Shown here piece after piece: positions 21,116 through 32,659 of a DNA stretch of 64,000 bases (the stretch's first letter is position 1; each line of letters begins with the position of its first letter). The DNA comes from Corylus avellana (Eukaryota > Streptophyta > Magnoliopsida > Fagales > Betulaceae). Made by a program: the position numbers and the translations under genes. Below the pieces are notes generated by a model, which was not told the DNA's origin, ran no database searches, and worked only from the letters and a program-made list of their open reading frames with translations. Location: positions 25,236,529 to 25,300,528 of the forward strand of contig NC_081546.1 of the NCBI RefSeq assembly GCF_901000735.1, read 5' to 3'.

Positions 21116-22640
21116 TTAAATCAAAAGCAAAAATATTAATATGCACCATGTTCTAGGAATTGGAATGAATAATGAATTCTGGGAAAACACGATTGTTAGG
21201 GGAGTATTTAAGCAATGTAGAGTCCTAATGGGGATAGGGTTCTTCTCACAATCTAACTCTAAACCTAGAAGACTTCTAAACTTTATGCTTAATCTATTAA
21301 TATCAATTTCAAATTTAGAGGCAAAATGAAATTGAATATTAACACCAAATCTTCTTGTTCTTCTGATTTGGTCAGCACCAAACAAGTTTTTGCATTGCAG
21401 CATGAATCAACACAACCAAATTTAACACAATTTCCAAAAATCTCAGAAGCAGAGTGATAATCACAATCAGAGGAAGATAGAAAATCATTATCAGAAGAAT
21501 AGTCAGAAAAATCATTGTTTTGTAAAATTTTAAAATTTTTTTCTTTATTCTTATCATCAATGTCTAAAGCATTAATTTCTTTTTTAATCTTTTTGGGAGG
21601 CTTAGGGCACTTATTAGCATAGTGTCTTGTTTCTCCACAATTGAAACATTTATCTTTAGAAAAGTATTTTCCAAATTTAGAATCTTTACTCTTTTTAGGG
21701 TTTTTTGAAAAATTCTTATTAGGTTTATTAAATTTTCTTTCCTTATGACTATTGTAATATGGAGCAGGTGATTTCATGAAAATCTTGCCAGATTTCTTCC
21801 TATGCTTACGGGAGGGAGCAATAGGAGGCAATCCGAACTGTTCACAGAGATTTTCCATTTCATACTTAGCTTTCTTGGCGTTCTTTAACTGTTGTCTGAT
21901 TATCTTCTGATCAATACACATTTTAATACCAATTTTCTTGACAGTAGAGAATAAGTCTCCATAAGTCAAGTTTTCGTAATCAATGAGACCATTATTAGGA
22001 TTAATCCATTCATCTTTTACTTTGTGAGCAAATAATGAAGGCAATCCATCAATAAACTTTTCTTTCCAATAAGGTTTTTTGACTGTCAGGTCTAACCATA
22101 ACACGAGAAAGAAAAACATCTTGATACCATCTATAGTCAGACATAGTAGGGCATCAGAGATTATTCAAATAATCAGAAATACGATAAGTAATATTAGAAG
22201 GAGTACCAACAAAATTTTTAATAATTGTATAAATCAAAGTATTAACACCATCAGGTTCACCCATATTCTCATGTTCATTAAGAATGGGTAAGCCTTCTTC
22301 ATTACACTTTACTGCTGTTCTGATCTGGTCTCTTGTCTATTCAGTGAGATAATTATCCCACTAATTTCTAAGAGTACCAGAGAAACCAGTAGCAAGTAAA
22401 TCCACAATATCAACTTGGCTTTTATTGTGATTAGTAAGATAAGCATTAGCAACCATAGACATATGATTCATCTTATTAAGTAGTTCTTGCTCAGATAAAC
22501 CATCAATATTCCATTCGTACAATTTATCAGCAGAAACAGAAAATTGAGACTGGAGAAATCTTTCTTCAAATTGTAAATGAGGAGGAGTAGGTTTTGGATA
22601 AAAATTCTTTGTAGGATTGAAAGATCTGGATCCGTCAAAA
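21116..22640 (-). pseudogene. EPRV coat protein, zinc knuckle and protease remnant, lineage Y (Y1)
   Basis: The coat core lies around 22640-22120 with stops and frame changes; 22119-21289 is open and carries GLPSLFAHKVKDEWIN, NLCEQFGLPPIAPSRKHRKK and an intact CCHC knuckle CFNCGETRHYANKC (21648-21607). After KSEEQEDL (about 21375) it jumps to FGVNIQFHFASKFEIDINRL, losing the coiled coil and the PR active site seen in Y2. It ends NSLFIPIPRTW at about 21150. Confidence 0.85.
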
Positions 22641-22645
22641 ATCCT

Positions 22646-23875
22646 TTAGAGTTTTGGTTCTAGGTCAATCTTGCCAAAGTTTTCTTCAAGAATTTTAATA
22701 TCAGAATCAGTAGAATCATAAGAAATTTCAGAATTAGAAGAGGAAGCTTTTTTAATAGCAAAATTCTGTCCAGAAGTACTGGTACTAGTAGTTTTTAACT
22801 CAGTCAATTTAGAAAGTAATTGATTCACTTTCTCAAGGTTCATTTGAGAAGTAGTTTTCAAACCAGAAGATTTCTTTAAATCAAGAAGAGAAATCAGAGG
22901 TTTTTCAATCTTAGAAGCAGTGGAAGAAATTTTTAAATCAGTAGAGGGAGAGGGAATTTTTTCTTCAATACGATCTAATTGTTGTCCTATAATATGAAGA
23001 GATTGATTAACAAAATTATCTTGCTCGATAATTTTCCTATCGTTATTAATAGGATCCTTATCATGGGTTTTGAAAGGGGAACATTTAACAATAACTTTGT
23101 TACATTCAAGAAGAGTATTTTCAAGAGGAGGATGAGAAGATCTGACAACAGATTTATCTCCTTTAACAAAATTCTTTTTTACAACATTCAAAACATTATC
23201 GACAGGGAAATGTTTTTGAAGATAATTGAAGAAAAAAAAATGTTTTTGGGACTCAATCATCATCTCAGTCCATTTGACTTTAATGAGATTTCGTTCCTTT
23301 TCAGAATATTTGGCACGGTAAGGACGCCGTAAATCATGATTTTCTTTTGAGTTAAAATCCTTGGACAACGCTGGCCAATCAATAACAGAAAAGAAGTCTT
23401 TACTGGGAGCAGTAATAACATTACACTGATGAGGAAGATTATTCGGAAGAGGAGCATTAAAATCAGAAGCAGAAGGAGAAACAGATCCACCTTCATCATC
23501 CATTGGTGGATGATTTCTAGTAGAGTAATAAGCAGAGGAAACTTGGGAATCGGTAGAAATTCCTTTAAGTTTCAAATCAGGGTTAATCGTGGGATAAAGA
23601 GGAGAAGGATTAAGAGACTCATCAATATCCTTATCACGACGTCGGAGTCCTTCTGTGTTTGTGGAACCAGCAAAAGAATTCCTACGTTCGTTAACCAAAA
23701 GAGGCCTTTCAATTCTGCTTGAAAGTCCTAAATCAGAGAAATTGATTTTAACAGATCCATGCATGTATTGTTGGATGTAATCAAGATTAAAGGCATCATT
23801 CACTACTCGAGAAGGTTTTGTAACATTTTCCAAAAGCCATTCGTTGGGGAGGTCAATCTCATCCCATCGAATCAT
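22646..23875 (-). pseudogene. EPRV ORF1 MP/CP linker, lineage Y (Y1)
   Basis: 409 open codons in the same frame as the MP upstream; only one CAA to TAA change (LLI stop SSTQN, about 23911) separates them. Strings: MIRWDEIDLPNEWLLEN, QQYMHGSVKINFSDLGLSS, GLRRRDKD, FVNQSLHIIGQQLDRIEEK. Poorly conserved low-complexity segments rich in Ser and Pro. Likely a spacer or coat-protein N-terminal extension. Confidence 0.75.
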
Positions 23876-23911
23876 TTTCGGAGTTTTAATTTTAGCATTC
23901 TGAGTAGAACT

Positions 23912-24601
23912 TTAAATTAACAAAGTAGATTCACCTGGATTCTTGATCACAGCTTGTGGATCTAGATTTGTTTTCATCAATTTATAATAAATACAGTAGA
24001 TGATAGCAAGAGGTCTGCTACCTTCTTCCATATTATAACCAAAAGTGAGAATATTCAAAGTTAAAGCTTTAAGAATATGAACATCATTTAAAGCAAGAGA
24101 AATGTTAGGGAAAACATCAAAATGGACAGGACCATTAAACAAAGAAGACTGAATCATACCAAGAATACTTGTACGGAAATCAACAAATCTAGCATCACGC
24201 AAACATAACAAAACAGAAGCATTGATACCAAGTCGAGTCAAAGGCTTGACTGCAACTTGAACATAACCAATATGCAGAAATTTATAACCTTTAGCAAGAG
24301 AATCATTAATAAATTTCTTACTAAACAAGGTAATAGTTTGATTATTACCTGAAATAGCAAATGTTTGTTCAACAGTTTTGACAGAATATTCAGTTTTAAA
24401 AGAAGATTTCAACCATGAAGTAGTGTAAACATCTTTAGCAGAAAACTTGGGGATATTCCATTTATCAAATTTAAAATCATTATCACCTTCAACAAAAAAT
24501 TGTTCAAAATTAACCACGTCAGGTGGTAGACTAGAATTAGAGCTAGCAGAAGAATTAGATCTCCACATTTTGATACACAAACTACACACAAAATCACTCA
24601 C
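23912..24601 (-). pseudogene. EPRV movement protein, lineage Y (Y1)
   Basis: 229 codons from MSDFVCSLCIKMWRSNSS. Core motifs: VEQTFAISGNNQTITL, VQVAVKPLTRLGINASVLLC, GPVHFDVFPNISLALND and ILKALTLNI, the caulimovirid cell-to-cell movement protein. It ends at a nonsense codon where Y2 reads on. The start is supported by the same N-terminus in the copies at 31621 and 33794. Confidence 0.85.
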
Positions 24602-24942
24602 TGGGCATCGACTTACAGAATCTCATCTTAGGTATTCACTCACAAGGCAAACTTCCTAAACATGTCATTCCTAAACGCAAAACGATCCACACATACCCTT
24701 GGCCTAACCCACAGTTTCTTCTCCGCGCCCTAACACGCCAACCTAGGCTTTCAACGGGACTTATAGGTACCTGGCAAACTATAGTGATGGGGTGGTGGAC
24801 TACCGCTTAACAACTAGGAGATCTACACAGAGAAAGGTTAACAGGGAGTAAAGACATAGAAAGATCAACAGCAAGACGAGACACAGGGAGGTCAAGAGGG
24901 AGCATGGTGTACATCAAGGCAGCAAAGAGATCGCAACTCTTT

Positions 24943-24956
24943 TGGCTCTGATACCA
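24943..24956 (-). promoter_or_regulatory. tRNA-Met primer-binding site, Y1
   Basis: Minus strand TGGTATCAGAGCCA, followed by AAAGAGTTGCGATC. Exact match to the complement of initiator tRNA-Met, about 340 bp upstream of the MP start. Confidence 0.9.
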
Positions 24957-25289
24957 AAACGGAGGGGGAGGAAGCACAATATGCAAAATATAATGCAGGG
25001 AGTAGGGGAAGATGATAGATTATGCAAAAGATAATTTAAATCAAAGCAGTAAAACCAGCGATGAGGCGGTGATGACAATAGTATAATAAAATTAAAGAAC
25101 AAAAATTAAAAATAGTTGAGAAGCTGAAATCAAAACTGGAAAGTAATATTGATAAAATATCTTACAAAAGTAAGTGATAGAACTTACTGAAGTAAGTGAT
25201 AAAGGAAGAGGAGATACAAGAAGAAATCGAAATATGAAAGTAGGGGAAGGGCTAGAGAGCTTCTGCCTTACAATGGGGAGAAGGGAGCC

Positions 25290-25745
25290 GTTATATAGGC
25301 AAATTACAAATAATAAAACAAAATACAATCATGGAGCAAATAGTAAAAAGTAGATTCCGCAGCACTGTGTAGTCCGCGGTCAAAAGTAAATAGTAGAAGC
25401 ATGCACACTGTAGAGTCAGCGTCAATCTGGAATAGTAAAATTTGTCAATCTGGAATAGTAACTGTCGGCACTGTAGTGTCAGCAGACAGAATATGAATAG
25501 TAACAGTAATCCTGCACAGTGTGTCGGCATCAACAGTAAAAGTGAATAGTAATTTAGAATTGTAATCTTCAAATAGTGGTGAATAGTAATCTGGAGAAAT
25601 TCTTTGAGAAAATTCTTGAGGAAAGGAGAAACCAGCCGTTATGAGCCAATTCTGCAAATCTGAATAATAGCTAGCCGTTATGGGGCCAATCTGAAATCTG
25701 AGAATCAAAAGCTAGTTTGGAGAGAAAAGGCTGTTACAAGCCAAA
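25290..25745 (-). promoter_or_regulatory. Y/Z-type intergenic region and promoter upstream of Y1
   Basis: CTATATAAC TATA box (25298-25290), ACTGTTC/ACTATTC array (25595-25325) and CATAACGGCT units (25700-25630). It directly follows a lineage Z ORF2 stop, yet is nearly identical to the Y region at 19254-19760. This is evidence that Y and Z share one intergenic region. Confidence 0.7.
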
Positions 25746-25749
25746 ATAA

Positions 25750-26152
25750 TCAATCTTCATCATCGGAGATGGAATCAAGAACGGTTTTAATCCATTGTTT
25801 CTTTTTAGAAATGGTTGACGAGGAGGAGAAAGGAATTGGAGAACTGAAGCCAAGGGTGGCAAAGTAGTTGAAATTTTTTGAACTAAATTTTCAACCCTTT
25901 TGACAATGGGGTCAATTCAAAGGGATTTTTCCCAGGTTTTAGCTTGAAACCAATGTCTTTCAATTTTTTCTTCATTCTTAGCATAACTCCATCTTAGAAA
26001 CCAAGGAATTCTGAATTTCTTAGCAAAATGAAGTATAAGTGGGAAAATGGGATTGTAATCATTACGGCAACCGTCACAGGTGATATAGGCTGAAAATAGA
26101 TGGTAAGCATGAATAAGCTGAGGAGGGAGAACATTTAAAGTAAGACCAAATT
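25750..26152 (-). pseudogene. EPRV ORF2 C-terminus, lineage Z
   Basis: Contains TLNVLPPQLIHAYHLFSAYI, RNDYNPIFPLILHFAKKFR, SYAKNEEKIERHWFQAKTWE and, after frame changes, an end like DED at 25750. It matches the plus-strand Z ORF2 at 55192-56276 and not lineage Y. Its upstream part is replaced at a (TA)n tract by lineage Y ORF2. Confidence 0.85.
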
Positions 26153-26154
26153 GA

Positions 26155-26171
26155 TATATATATATATATAT
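26155..26171. repeat. (TA)n tract joining Y ORF2 to Z ORF2
   Basis: Left side is Z ORF2, right side Y2 ORF2 (LLAALEDNSD then repeat). Unlike the other TA joints, this one lies inside ORF2. Confidence 0.85.
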
Positions 26172-26172
26172 C

Positions 26173-27315
26173 AGAATTATCTTCAAGAGCAGCAAGGAGA
26201 GCTTTGATCTTTTCTTTCTTCTTGGAAGAAGACTTCTTCTTTGAAGAACTGGATGAAGCAGTGGGAGAAGAATCAGGAGGTTTAGTCTTTTCTTCCATTG
26301 GGAAGAAGTGAAAGTACTCGGAGTAATCAATAGAGGGGATTTATTCTGGGGCAAGGTAGAAGCCTTGGGGGCTGGAGCTAATTCTTTAACAGAAATGACA
26401 ATGGAGTCAACTAATGAGCATTTATCCCACCATTTGGCATACCAATGTCGTTGAATCTTATCTACTGAAAGGATATATTGCCATTTCATAATCCAAGGAA
26501 TTTTCAATTTTTTAACAAAATGTAACATGGGGGGAATTTGGAATTATAAGAATCAATTTTGTAAGCAACTTTAAAATTCTGGAAAGCTTCAATTAATTGG
26601 AGGGGGAGAATTTCAGGGGAAATACCAAATTGCATCCACCACCTGGAGAACCAAAGAGGAAGAATTCCGCATAAATTTTTATCAAAATTAATGAACCAAG
26701 AATGATCAAAATTCGAGGATTGATAAAGTAAAAATTTAAACCAAGATTCAACATAATCATAATAAGTAAAAGGAATGCTAAATCCGTTAAGGGATTTTGG
26801 AGTAGAGCGATGGTCTCCCCATTCTTTTTCAAAAATAATTCTTTTAAGGTAAACACTGTGGTAAAACATTTTTTGAGGATTAATTTTATCATGAATAGTC
26901 TTAAAATAGACAGAGTCAGTCTGTCGTAAAATACTAGAATAAAATGTTAAATTCTTTTGTGGATGTTCAGGAATCCAGTGAAAATTTGGGGGAAAATAGG
27001 AGAGGGCAATATCTCCGGCAGATTTAGAAGCAGATGATCGATTGAATTCAATAAAGAATAAATTCTGGGAATAAGAAAGAATCACATAGGCAGACGTTTT
27101 ATCATACCTAATGAAAGGAGGTCGAGGTTTATCAGCAAAAGGATCATAGGAAGAAGCAAGGGTACTGGAAGAAGAAACGTGAGAACCAGGATTAAAGAGA
27201 GAAAATCTGTTTGTAATAGCAATTGAAGAAATAAGGAGAGAAGTGGCAACAGTAGACTCTGGATTCAAAGTCAGAGCTTTAGAATCAATCTTTTCTTTAT
27301 CCTTTTTGCTTGCCA
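26173..27315 (-). pseudogene. EPRV ORF2, lineage Y (Y2 copy), 3' end lost
   Basis: Starts MASKKDKEKIDSKALTL at 27315, preceded by TTTTTACAGTGCCAAA. One 260-codon open frame covers RYDKTSAYVILSYSQNLFFI, YFPPNFHWIPEHPQKNLTFY, PFTYYDYVESWFKFLLYQ and RWWMQFGISPEILPLQ. Frame changes at about 26530 (G run) and 26300 precede the Ser/Lys-rich tail, which ends in the (TA)n tract. Unknown function. Confidence 0.85.
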
Positions 27316-27417
27316 TTTTGGCACTGTAAAAATTCAGAAGGAAAGAAATTAGGAATAAAATTGTTAAAATCTTTAAAAACATGCAAAATAATGTCAAAAT
27401 TATTTTGATGCAGTATT

Positions 27418-28070
27418 TTAAATTAGAAACAATAGTAATAATATGCGCCATGATTTGGGAATTGGGATGAACAATGAATTCTGGGTAAACACAATAGTTT
27501 GGGGGGTATTCAAGTAAGATAAAGTCCTAATGGAAATAGGGCTTTCATCACACTCTAACTCTAAACCTGGAGGATTTCTAGACTTCATGCTCAACCTATT
27601 AATATCAATTTCAAATTTAGAGGCAAAAATAAATTGAATATCAACACCAAATTTAACAGTTGAAATACCAATCTCGTCAATAGAGAATGGATAAAGTAAA
27701 GCAATGAAAGACATTCCAAGAATTACTCTTTCAGTCATGTTTTTAACAAGAACAGCAGAGATATGAAAACGAACATCATTCTGGCAAACATGAACGTTAT
27801 TTAATTCATATTTGATATGCAACTTGTTTCCACTAGCAGAATTCAATTTTTCAGTGGATTTTTCAAAATATTTACTGGGAATAAATCCTTCTTGAATGCA
27901 ATTCAAATCAGAACCAGAATCAACCAAAGCAATAACATCAAAAGCATAATCATGAGAAATATAAATATGAATTCGTGAATACCATTTGGGAGGAACAATT
28001 CTATCAATTATACTGACAATCTTAACATCATTAGAAAGAGGATTATAGCTGGATTCAGCTTCATCATCAT
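27418..28070 (-). pseudogene. EPRV aspartic protease, lineage Y (Y2)
   Basis: Catalytic triplet DSG within ALVDSGSDLNCIQEG (27921-27913) is intact, followed by LHIKYELNNVHVCQ, VLVKNMTERVILGMSF and LLYPFSIDEIG. The flap/ILG part is present, so the domain looks complete. After it come FEIDINRL and a lineage-Y-specific tail NSLFIPIPKSWRIL, then a stop, where lineage X continues into RT. Confidence 0.85.
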
Positions 28071-28071
28071 G

Positions 28072-28410
28072 CTAAGATTTTTTACCATTTTCAGAAATAT
28101 TTTCTAGAAAACATTCTTGAAGATTTAAAAGCAAAAGCTGTTGTTGTAAATCTTTGTTCTCAGTATAAACATTATGCAAGCCATTTTGCAAGTTAACAAT
28201 ATCTTTCTTGATGTTACCAATCTCATGCTGCAAGTCTGAGATAGTAACTACTTTGGATTTTTGTTTTGAAAATCGTTTCAAAGTATCCTCAAGAGAGATT
28301 TTAATGTTAACAGGTTTTTCAAAATTTTTAATCATGAGTTTCTTAAGTTTTTTAAGATAGTCTTCTTTCAATTCAGGATTTTCAATTTTTGAAATCAAAG
28401 TAAGAAGCAA
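28072..28410 (-). pseudogene. EPRV coiled-coil spacer, lineage Y (Y2)
   Basis: LLLTLISKIENPELKEDYLK and VVTISDLQHEIGNIKKDIVN with a clear heptad pattern to DLQQQLLLL. In frame with PR except for a stop after ISENGKKS. A coiled coil between knuckle and protease could mediate capsid or virion-associated contacts; inferred from sequence only. Confidence 0.75.
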
Positions 28411-28433
28411 ATCTTCTTGTTCTTCTGATTTGG

Positions 28434-29216
28434 TCAGGACCGAACAAGCTTTTGTATTGCGGCAAGACTCAGCACAGCCAAATTTAAAGCAATTTTCAGA
28501 AATCTCAGAAGCAGAATGATAATCAGAATCAGAGGAAGATAGAAAATCATTATCAGAAGAAAAGTCAGAAAAATCATTGTTTTGAAAAATTCTAAAAAAA
28601 TCTTTTCTTTGTTTTCATCATCAATATTTAAAGCATTAGTCTCTTTTTTAATCTTTTTGGGAGGTTTTGGGCACTTGTCAGCATAGTATCCTTTTTCTCC
28701 ACAATTGAAACATTTATTCTTTGAAAAATATTTTTCAAATTTAAAATCTTTATTCTTTTTAGAAAATTTAGGCTTATTAAATTTTCTTTTCTTATGACTA
28801 TTGTAATATGGAGGAGTTGATTTCATGAAGTTCTTGCCAGATTTCTTCCTATGCTTACGGAAAGGAGCAATAGGAGGTAATCCGAACTGTTCACAGAAAT
28901 TTCCCATTTCATACTTAGCTTTCTTGGTGTTCTTAAGTTGTTGTCTGATCATTTTCTGATCAATACACATCTTGATGCCAAGTTTCTTAACTGTGGAGAA
29001 TAAATCTCCATAAGTCAGGTTTTCAAAATCAATAAGATCAGTATCAGAATTAATCAATTCATCTTTCACTTTGTGAGCAAATAATGAAGGCAAACCATCA
29101 ATAAACTTTTCTTTCCAATAAGGTTTTTGACTGTCAGGTCTAACCATTACACGAGAAAGAAAAACATCTTGATACCATCTATAGTCAGAGATAGTAGGGC
29201 ATCGAAGATTATTCAA
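28434..29216 (-). pseudogene. EPRV coat protein C-terminal half, lineage Y (Y2), knuckle His lost
   Basis: LRCPTISDYRWYQDVFLSRV, GLPSLFAHKVKDELIN, NFCEQFGLPPIAPFRKHRKK, then CFNCGEKGYYADKC (28712-28671). The CCHC histidine is Tyr (CAC to TAC relative to Y1), so zinc binding should be lost. A frame change follows in the acidic stretch (about 28600). Confidence 0.85.
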
Positions 29217-29220
29217 ATAA

Positions 29221-29809
29221 TCAGAAATTCGAGAAGTAATATTGGAAGGAGTACCAACAAATTTTTTTAATAATTGTATAAATCAAAGTGTTAACACCAT
29301 CAGGTTCACCTTCTTCATTACACTTTACTGCTGTCCTGATCTGGTTTCTTACCTGCTCAGTGAGATAATTATCCCACCAATTCCTAAGAGTACCAGGGAA
29401 TCCAATAGCAAGTAAATCCACAATATCAGCTTGGCTTTTATTGTGATTAGTAAGATAGGTGTTAGCAACCATGGACACATGATTCATCTTATTGAGCAAG
29501 TTCTTGCTCAGACAAACCATCAATATTCCATTTATACAATTTATCAGCAGAGACAGAAAATTGAGATTGGCGATATCTTTCTTCAAATTGTAAATCAGGA
29601 GGAGTAGGTTTTGGATAAAAATTCTTTGCAGGATCGAAAGATCTGAATCTGTCAAAGATCCTTTGGAGTTTTGGCTCCATGTCAATCTTGCCAAAGTTTT
29701 GTTCAATAATTTTAATATCAGAATCAGTAGAGTCATGAGATATTTCAGACTCAGAAGAGGAAGCTTTTTCAATAGCAAAATTCTGTCCAGAAGTACTGGC
29801 ACGAGTCAT
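29221..29809 (-). pseudogene. EPRV coat protein N-terminal half, lineage Y (Y2)
   Basis: Two overlapping frames: ESEISHDSTDSDIKIIEQNF, then FYPKPTPPDLQFEERYRQSQ (29809-29489), then HVSMVANTYLTNHNKSQADI and GFPGTLRNWWDNYLTEQVR in the next frame to 29221. One indel near 29500. The block aligns with 10767-10336 of lineage X. Confidence 0.8.
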
Positions 29810-29827
29810 TTTTAACTCAGAAAATAA

Positions 29828-31621
29828 TTAGTCAACTTTCTCAATGTTCATTTGAGAAGTAGTTTTGAAACCAGAAGATTTCTTTAAATCAGGAAGAGAA
29901 ATCAGAAGTTTCTCAATTTTAGGGGGAATAGAAACAATTTTTGAATCAGTAGAGGGAGAGGGAATTTTCTCTTCAATACGATCTAATTGTTGTCCTATAA
30001 TATGAAGAGATTGAGAAACAAAATTATTTTGCTCGATAATTTTCCTATCATTATCAATAGGATCCTTACCCTGGGCTTTGAAAGGGGAACATTTAATAAG
30101 AACCTTATTACAATCAAGAAGAGTATTTTCAAGAGGAGGATGAGAAGATCTGACAATAGATTTATCTTCTTTAACAAAAATTTTTTTGACAACATTCAAA
30201 ACATTATCGACAGGAAAATGTTTTTGAAGATAATAAAAAAATAAAATATGTTTTTGGGACTCAATCATCATCTCAGTCCATTTGACTTTAATGAGATTTT
30301 GTTCTTTTTCAGAATATTTGGCACGGTAAGCATGCCTTAAATCACGATTTTCTTTTAAATTAAAAGCTTTGGATAAAGCTGGACAATCAATAATAGAAAA
30401 GAAATCTTTAACTGGAGCAGTAATAACATTGCACTGAGGATGAGGATGAGGATGAGGATTAGGGGGAAGAGGAGCATCAAAATCTGAAGTAGAAGGAGAA
30501 ATAGATCCACCTTCATCATCCGTTTGGGGATGATTTCTAGTAGAGTAAAAAGTAGAGGAAACTTGAGAATCTGTAAAAATTCCTTTAAGTTTCAAGTTAG
30601 GGTTAACAGAAGGATAAAGAGGAGGAGCGTTAAGAGACTCTTCCACATCCTTATCACGACGTCGAAGTCCATCTGTGGTTGTAGAACTAGCAAAAGAATT
30701 TCTTCGTTCGTTAAATAAAAGAGGTATTTCAATTTTGCTTGAAAGTCCTAAATCAGAAAAATTGATTTTAACAGATCCATCCATGTATTGCTGGATGTAA
30801 TCAAGATTAGAGGCATCATTCATTACTCGAGAAGGTTTTGTAACATTTTCCAAAAGCCATTCGTTGGGGAGGTCAATCTCATCCCATCGAATCATTTTCG
30901 GAGTTTTAATATTAGCATTCTGAGTAGAACTTTGAATTAACAAAGTAGATTCACCTGAATTCTTGATCACAGCTTGTGGATCTAGATTCGTTTTCATCAA
31001 TTTATAATAAATACGGTAGATGATAGCAGGGGGTCTACTACCTTCTTCCATATTATAACCAGAAATAAGAATATTCAGCGTTAAAGCTTTAAGAATATGA
31101 ACATCATTCAAAGCAAGAGAAATATTAGGGAAAACATCAAAATGGACAGGACCATTAAACAGAGAAGACTGAATCATACCAAGAATACTGGTACGGAAAT
31201 CAGCAAATCTAGCATCACGCAAACATAACAAAACAGAAGCATTGATACCAAGTCGAGTCAAAGGCTTGACTGCAACTTGAACAAAACCAATGTGCAAGAA
31301 TTTGTAACCTTTAGCAAGAGAATCATTAACAAATTTTTTACTAAGCAAGGTAATAGTTTGATTATTACCCGATATAGCAAATGTTTGTTCAACAGTTTTA
31401 ACAGAATATGAAATCTTAAAAGAAGATTTTAACCATGAAGTAGCATAAACATCAGAACCAGAAAGTTTTGGGATATTCCATTTATCAAATTTAAAGTCAT
31501 TATCACCTTCAACCGAAAATTGTTCAAAATTAACCACGTCAGGTTGTAAACTTGAATTAGAGCTAACAGAAGAATTAGATTTCCACATTTTGACACACAA
31601 ACTACACACAAAATCGCTCAC
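29828..31621 (-). pseudogene. EPRV movement protein plus linker, lineage Y (Y2), 597 open codons
   Basis: Longest open frame of the window. Residues 1-200 form the movement protein (SVKTVEQTFAISGNN, GFVQVAVKPLTRLGINASVL, FDVFPNISLALND). Residues 200-597 are the linker (DEIDLPNEWLLENVTKPSR, GLRRRDKDVEESLN, a Pro/His run, SQSLHIIGQQLDRIEEKIPS). It stops at 29828 inside MNIEKVD, where X and Y1 continue into CP. Intact length suggests this copy was the last to decay or is youngest. Confidence 0.85.
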
Positions 31622-31962
31622 TGGGCAAAGTCTTACAGAATTTCATCCTAGGTACTCACTCACAAGGCAAACTTCCTAAGCATATCTTTCCTAGACGCAA
31701 AACTATCCACACATACCCTTGGCCTAACCTGCATTTTCTTCTTCACGCCCTAACACGCCAACCCAGGCTTTCAACGGGACTTACAGATACCTCGCAAACT
31801 GTAGTGACGGGGTGGTGGACTACCGTTCAACAACTTGGAGCTCTACACAGATTAAGGTTAACAGGGAGTAAGAACTCAGAAAGATCAAGAGCAAGACGAG
31901 AGACAGGGAGGTCAAGAGGGAGCAGGGTGTACATTAAGACAGCAAAGAGACCGTAACTCTTA

Positions 31963-31976
31963 TGGCTCTGATACCA
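31963..31976 (-). promoter_or_regulatory. tRNA-Met primer-binding site, Y2
   Basis: Minus strand TGGTATCAGAGCCA, exact, followed by TAAGAGTT. About 340 bp upstream of the MP start. Confidence 0.9.
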
Positions 31977-32306
31977 AAGACGGGAGGGGAGGAAGAACAA
32001 TATGCATAAGGATGCAGGGAGTAGGGGAAGGTGATAGTGTATGCAGAAAATAATTTAAATTAAAGCAGTAAAACCAGCCATGAGGCGGTAATGACAATAG
32101 TATAATGAAATTAAAAAACTGAAATTAAAATAGATGAGAAGCTGAAATCAAAACTTAAGATTAAAAATATCTTACAAAAGTAAGTGATAGAACTTACAGA
32201 AGTAAGTGATAGAGGAAGAGATACAAGAAGAAATAGGAAAGCAGGGGAATGGCTAGAGAGCTTGGGTAGTATTAAGCCTCTGCCTTACAATGGGGGAGGA
32301 GAGCCC

Positions 32307-32645
32307 GTTATATAGGCAAATTAAAGAAAGTAAAACAAATTACAATCATGCAACAAACAGTAAAAGTAGATTCCGCAGTACTGTGTAGTCCGCGGTCAAA
32401 AGTAAACAGTAGAAAGCACGTTCGGTGCCAATCTGGAACAGTAAAAGTGAACAGTAGTTTAGCACAGTAATCTTCAAATAGTGATGAATAGTAATCCGGA
32501 GAAAATTCTTGAGGAGAGAAACCAGCCGTTATGAGCCAGTCTGCAAATTTGAATAATTAAATCTGGGAATCAAGAGCCGTTATGAGGCTATTCTGAAAAC
32601 TGAGAAACTTAGCCGTTATGAGGCCAATTCATCATAAGTCTTCTA
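32307..32645 (-). promoter_or_regulatory. Y2 intergenic region and promoter
   Basis: CTATATAAC (32315-32307), ACTGTTC motifs (32500-32345) and CATAACGGCT units (32625-32520). The last ORF2 codons are just visible at 32645-32635. Shorter than the other Y arrays through internal deletions. Confidence 0.65.
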
Positions 32646-32659
32646 TGATGTATATATAG

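Larger units (their letters stand above)
18934..25298 (-). mobile_element. EPRV lineage Y, RT-less copy (Y1)
   Basis: Minus-strand order: TATA (25298-25290), leader, primer site (24956-24943), MP, linker, CP with knuckle, residual PR end, ORF2, intergenic region, next TATA (19262-19254) and leader to 18934. TATA to TATA is about 6.04 kb; a deletion of several hundred bases between coat spacer and PR explains its shortness relative to Y2. No RT or RNase H lies between PR end (21116) and ORF2 (21002). Confidence 0.9.
26172..32645 (-). mobile_element. EPRV lineage Y, RT-less copy (Y2), best preserved
   Basis: Minus-strand order: ORF2-end scrap and intergenic region (32645-32340), TATA (32315-32307), leader, primer site (31976-31963), MP and linker (597 codons), CP, knuckle, coiled coil, PR, then ORF2 cut at 26173 by a (TA)n joint. 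From TATA to the cut is 6.1 kb, giving about 6.8 kb for a whole unit. PR ends near 27420 and ORF2 starts at 27315, leaving no room for RT. Confidence 0.9.

Noticed and set aside
24943..24956. Sequences GGCTCTGATACCA as possible tRNA genes
   Set aside because: Only the 3' end complement of initiator tRNA-Met is present; no cloverleaf around it. They are primer-binding sites.
18934..25745. Direct repeats flanking Y1 (18934-19765 and 24985-25745) as LTRs of a retrotransposon
   Set aside because: No TG...CA ends or integrase; each repeat is a viral intergenic region, and the second follows a different ORF2 (Z). Tandem integration explains them.
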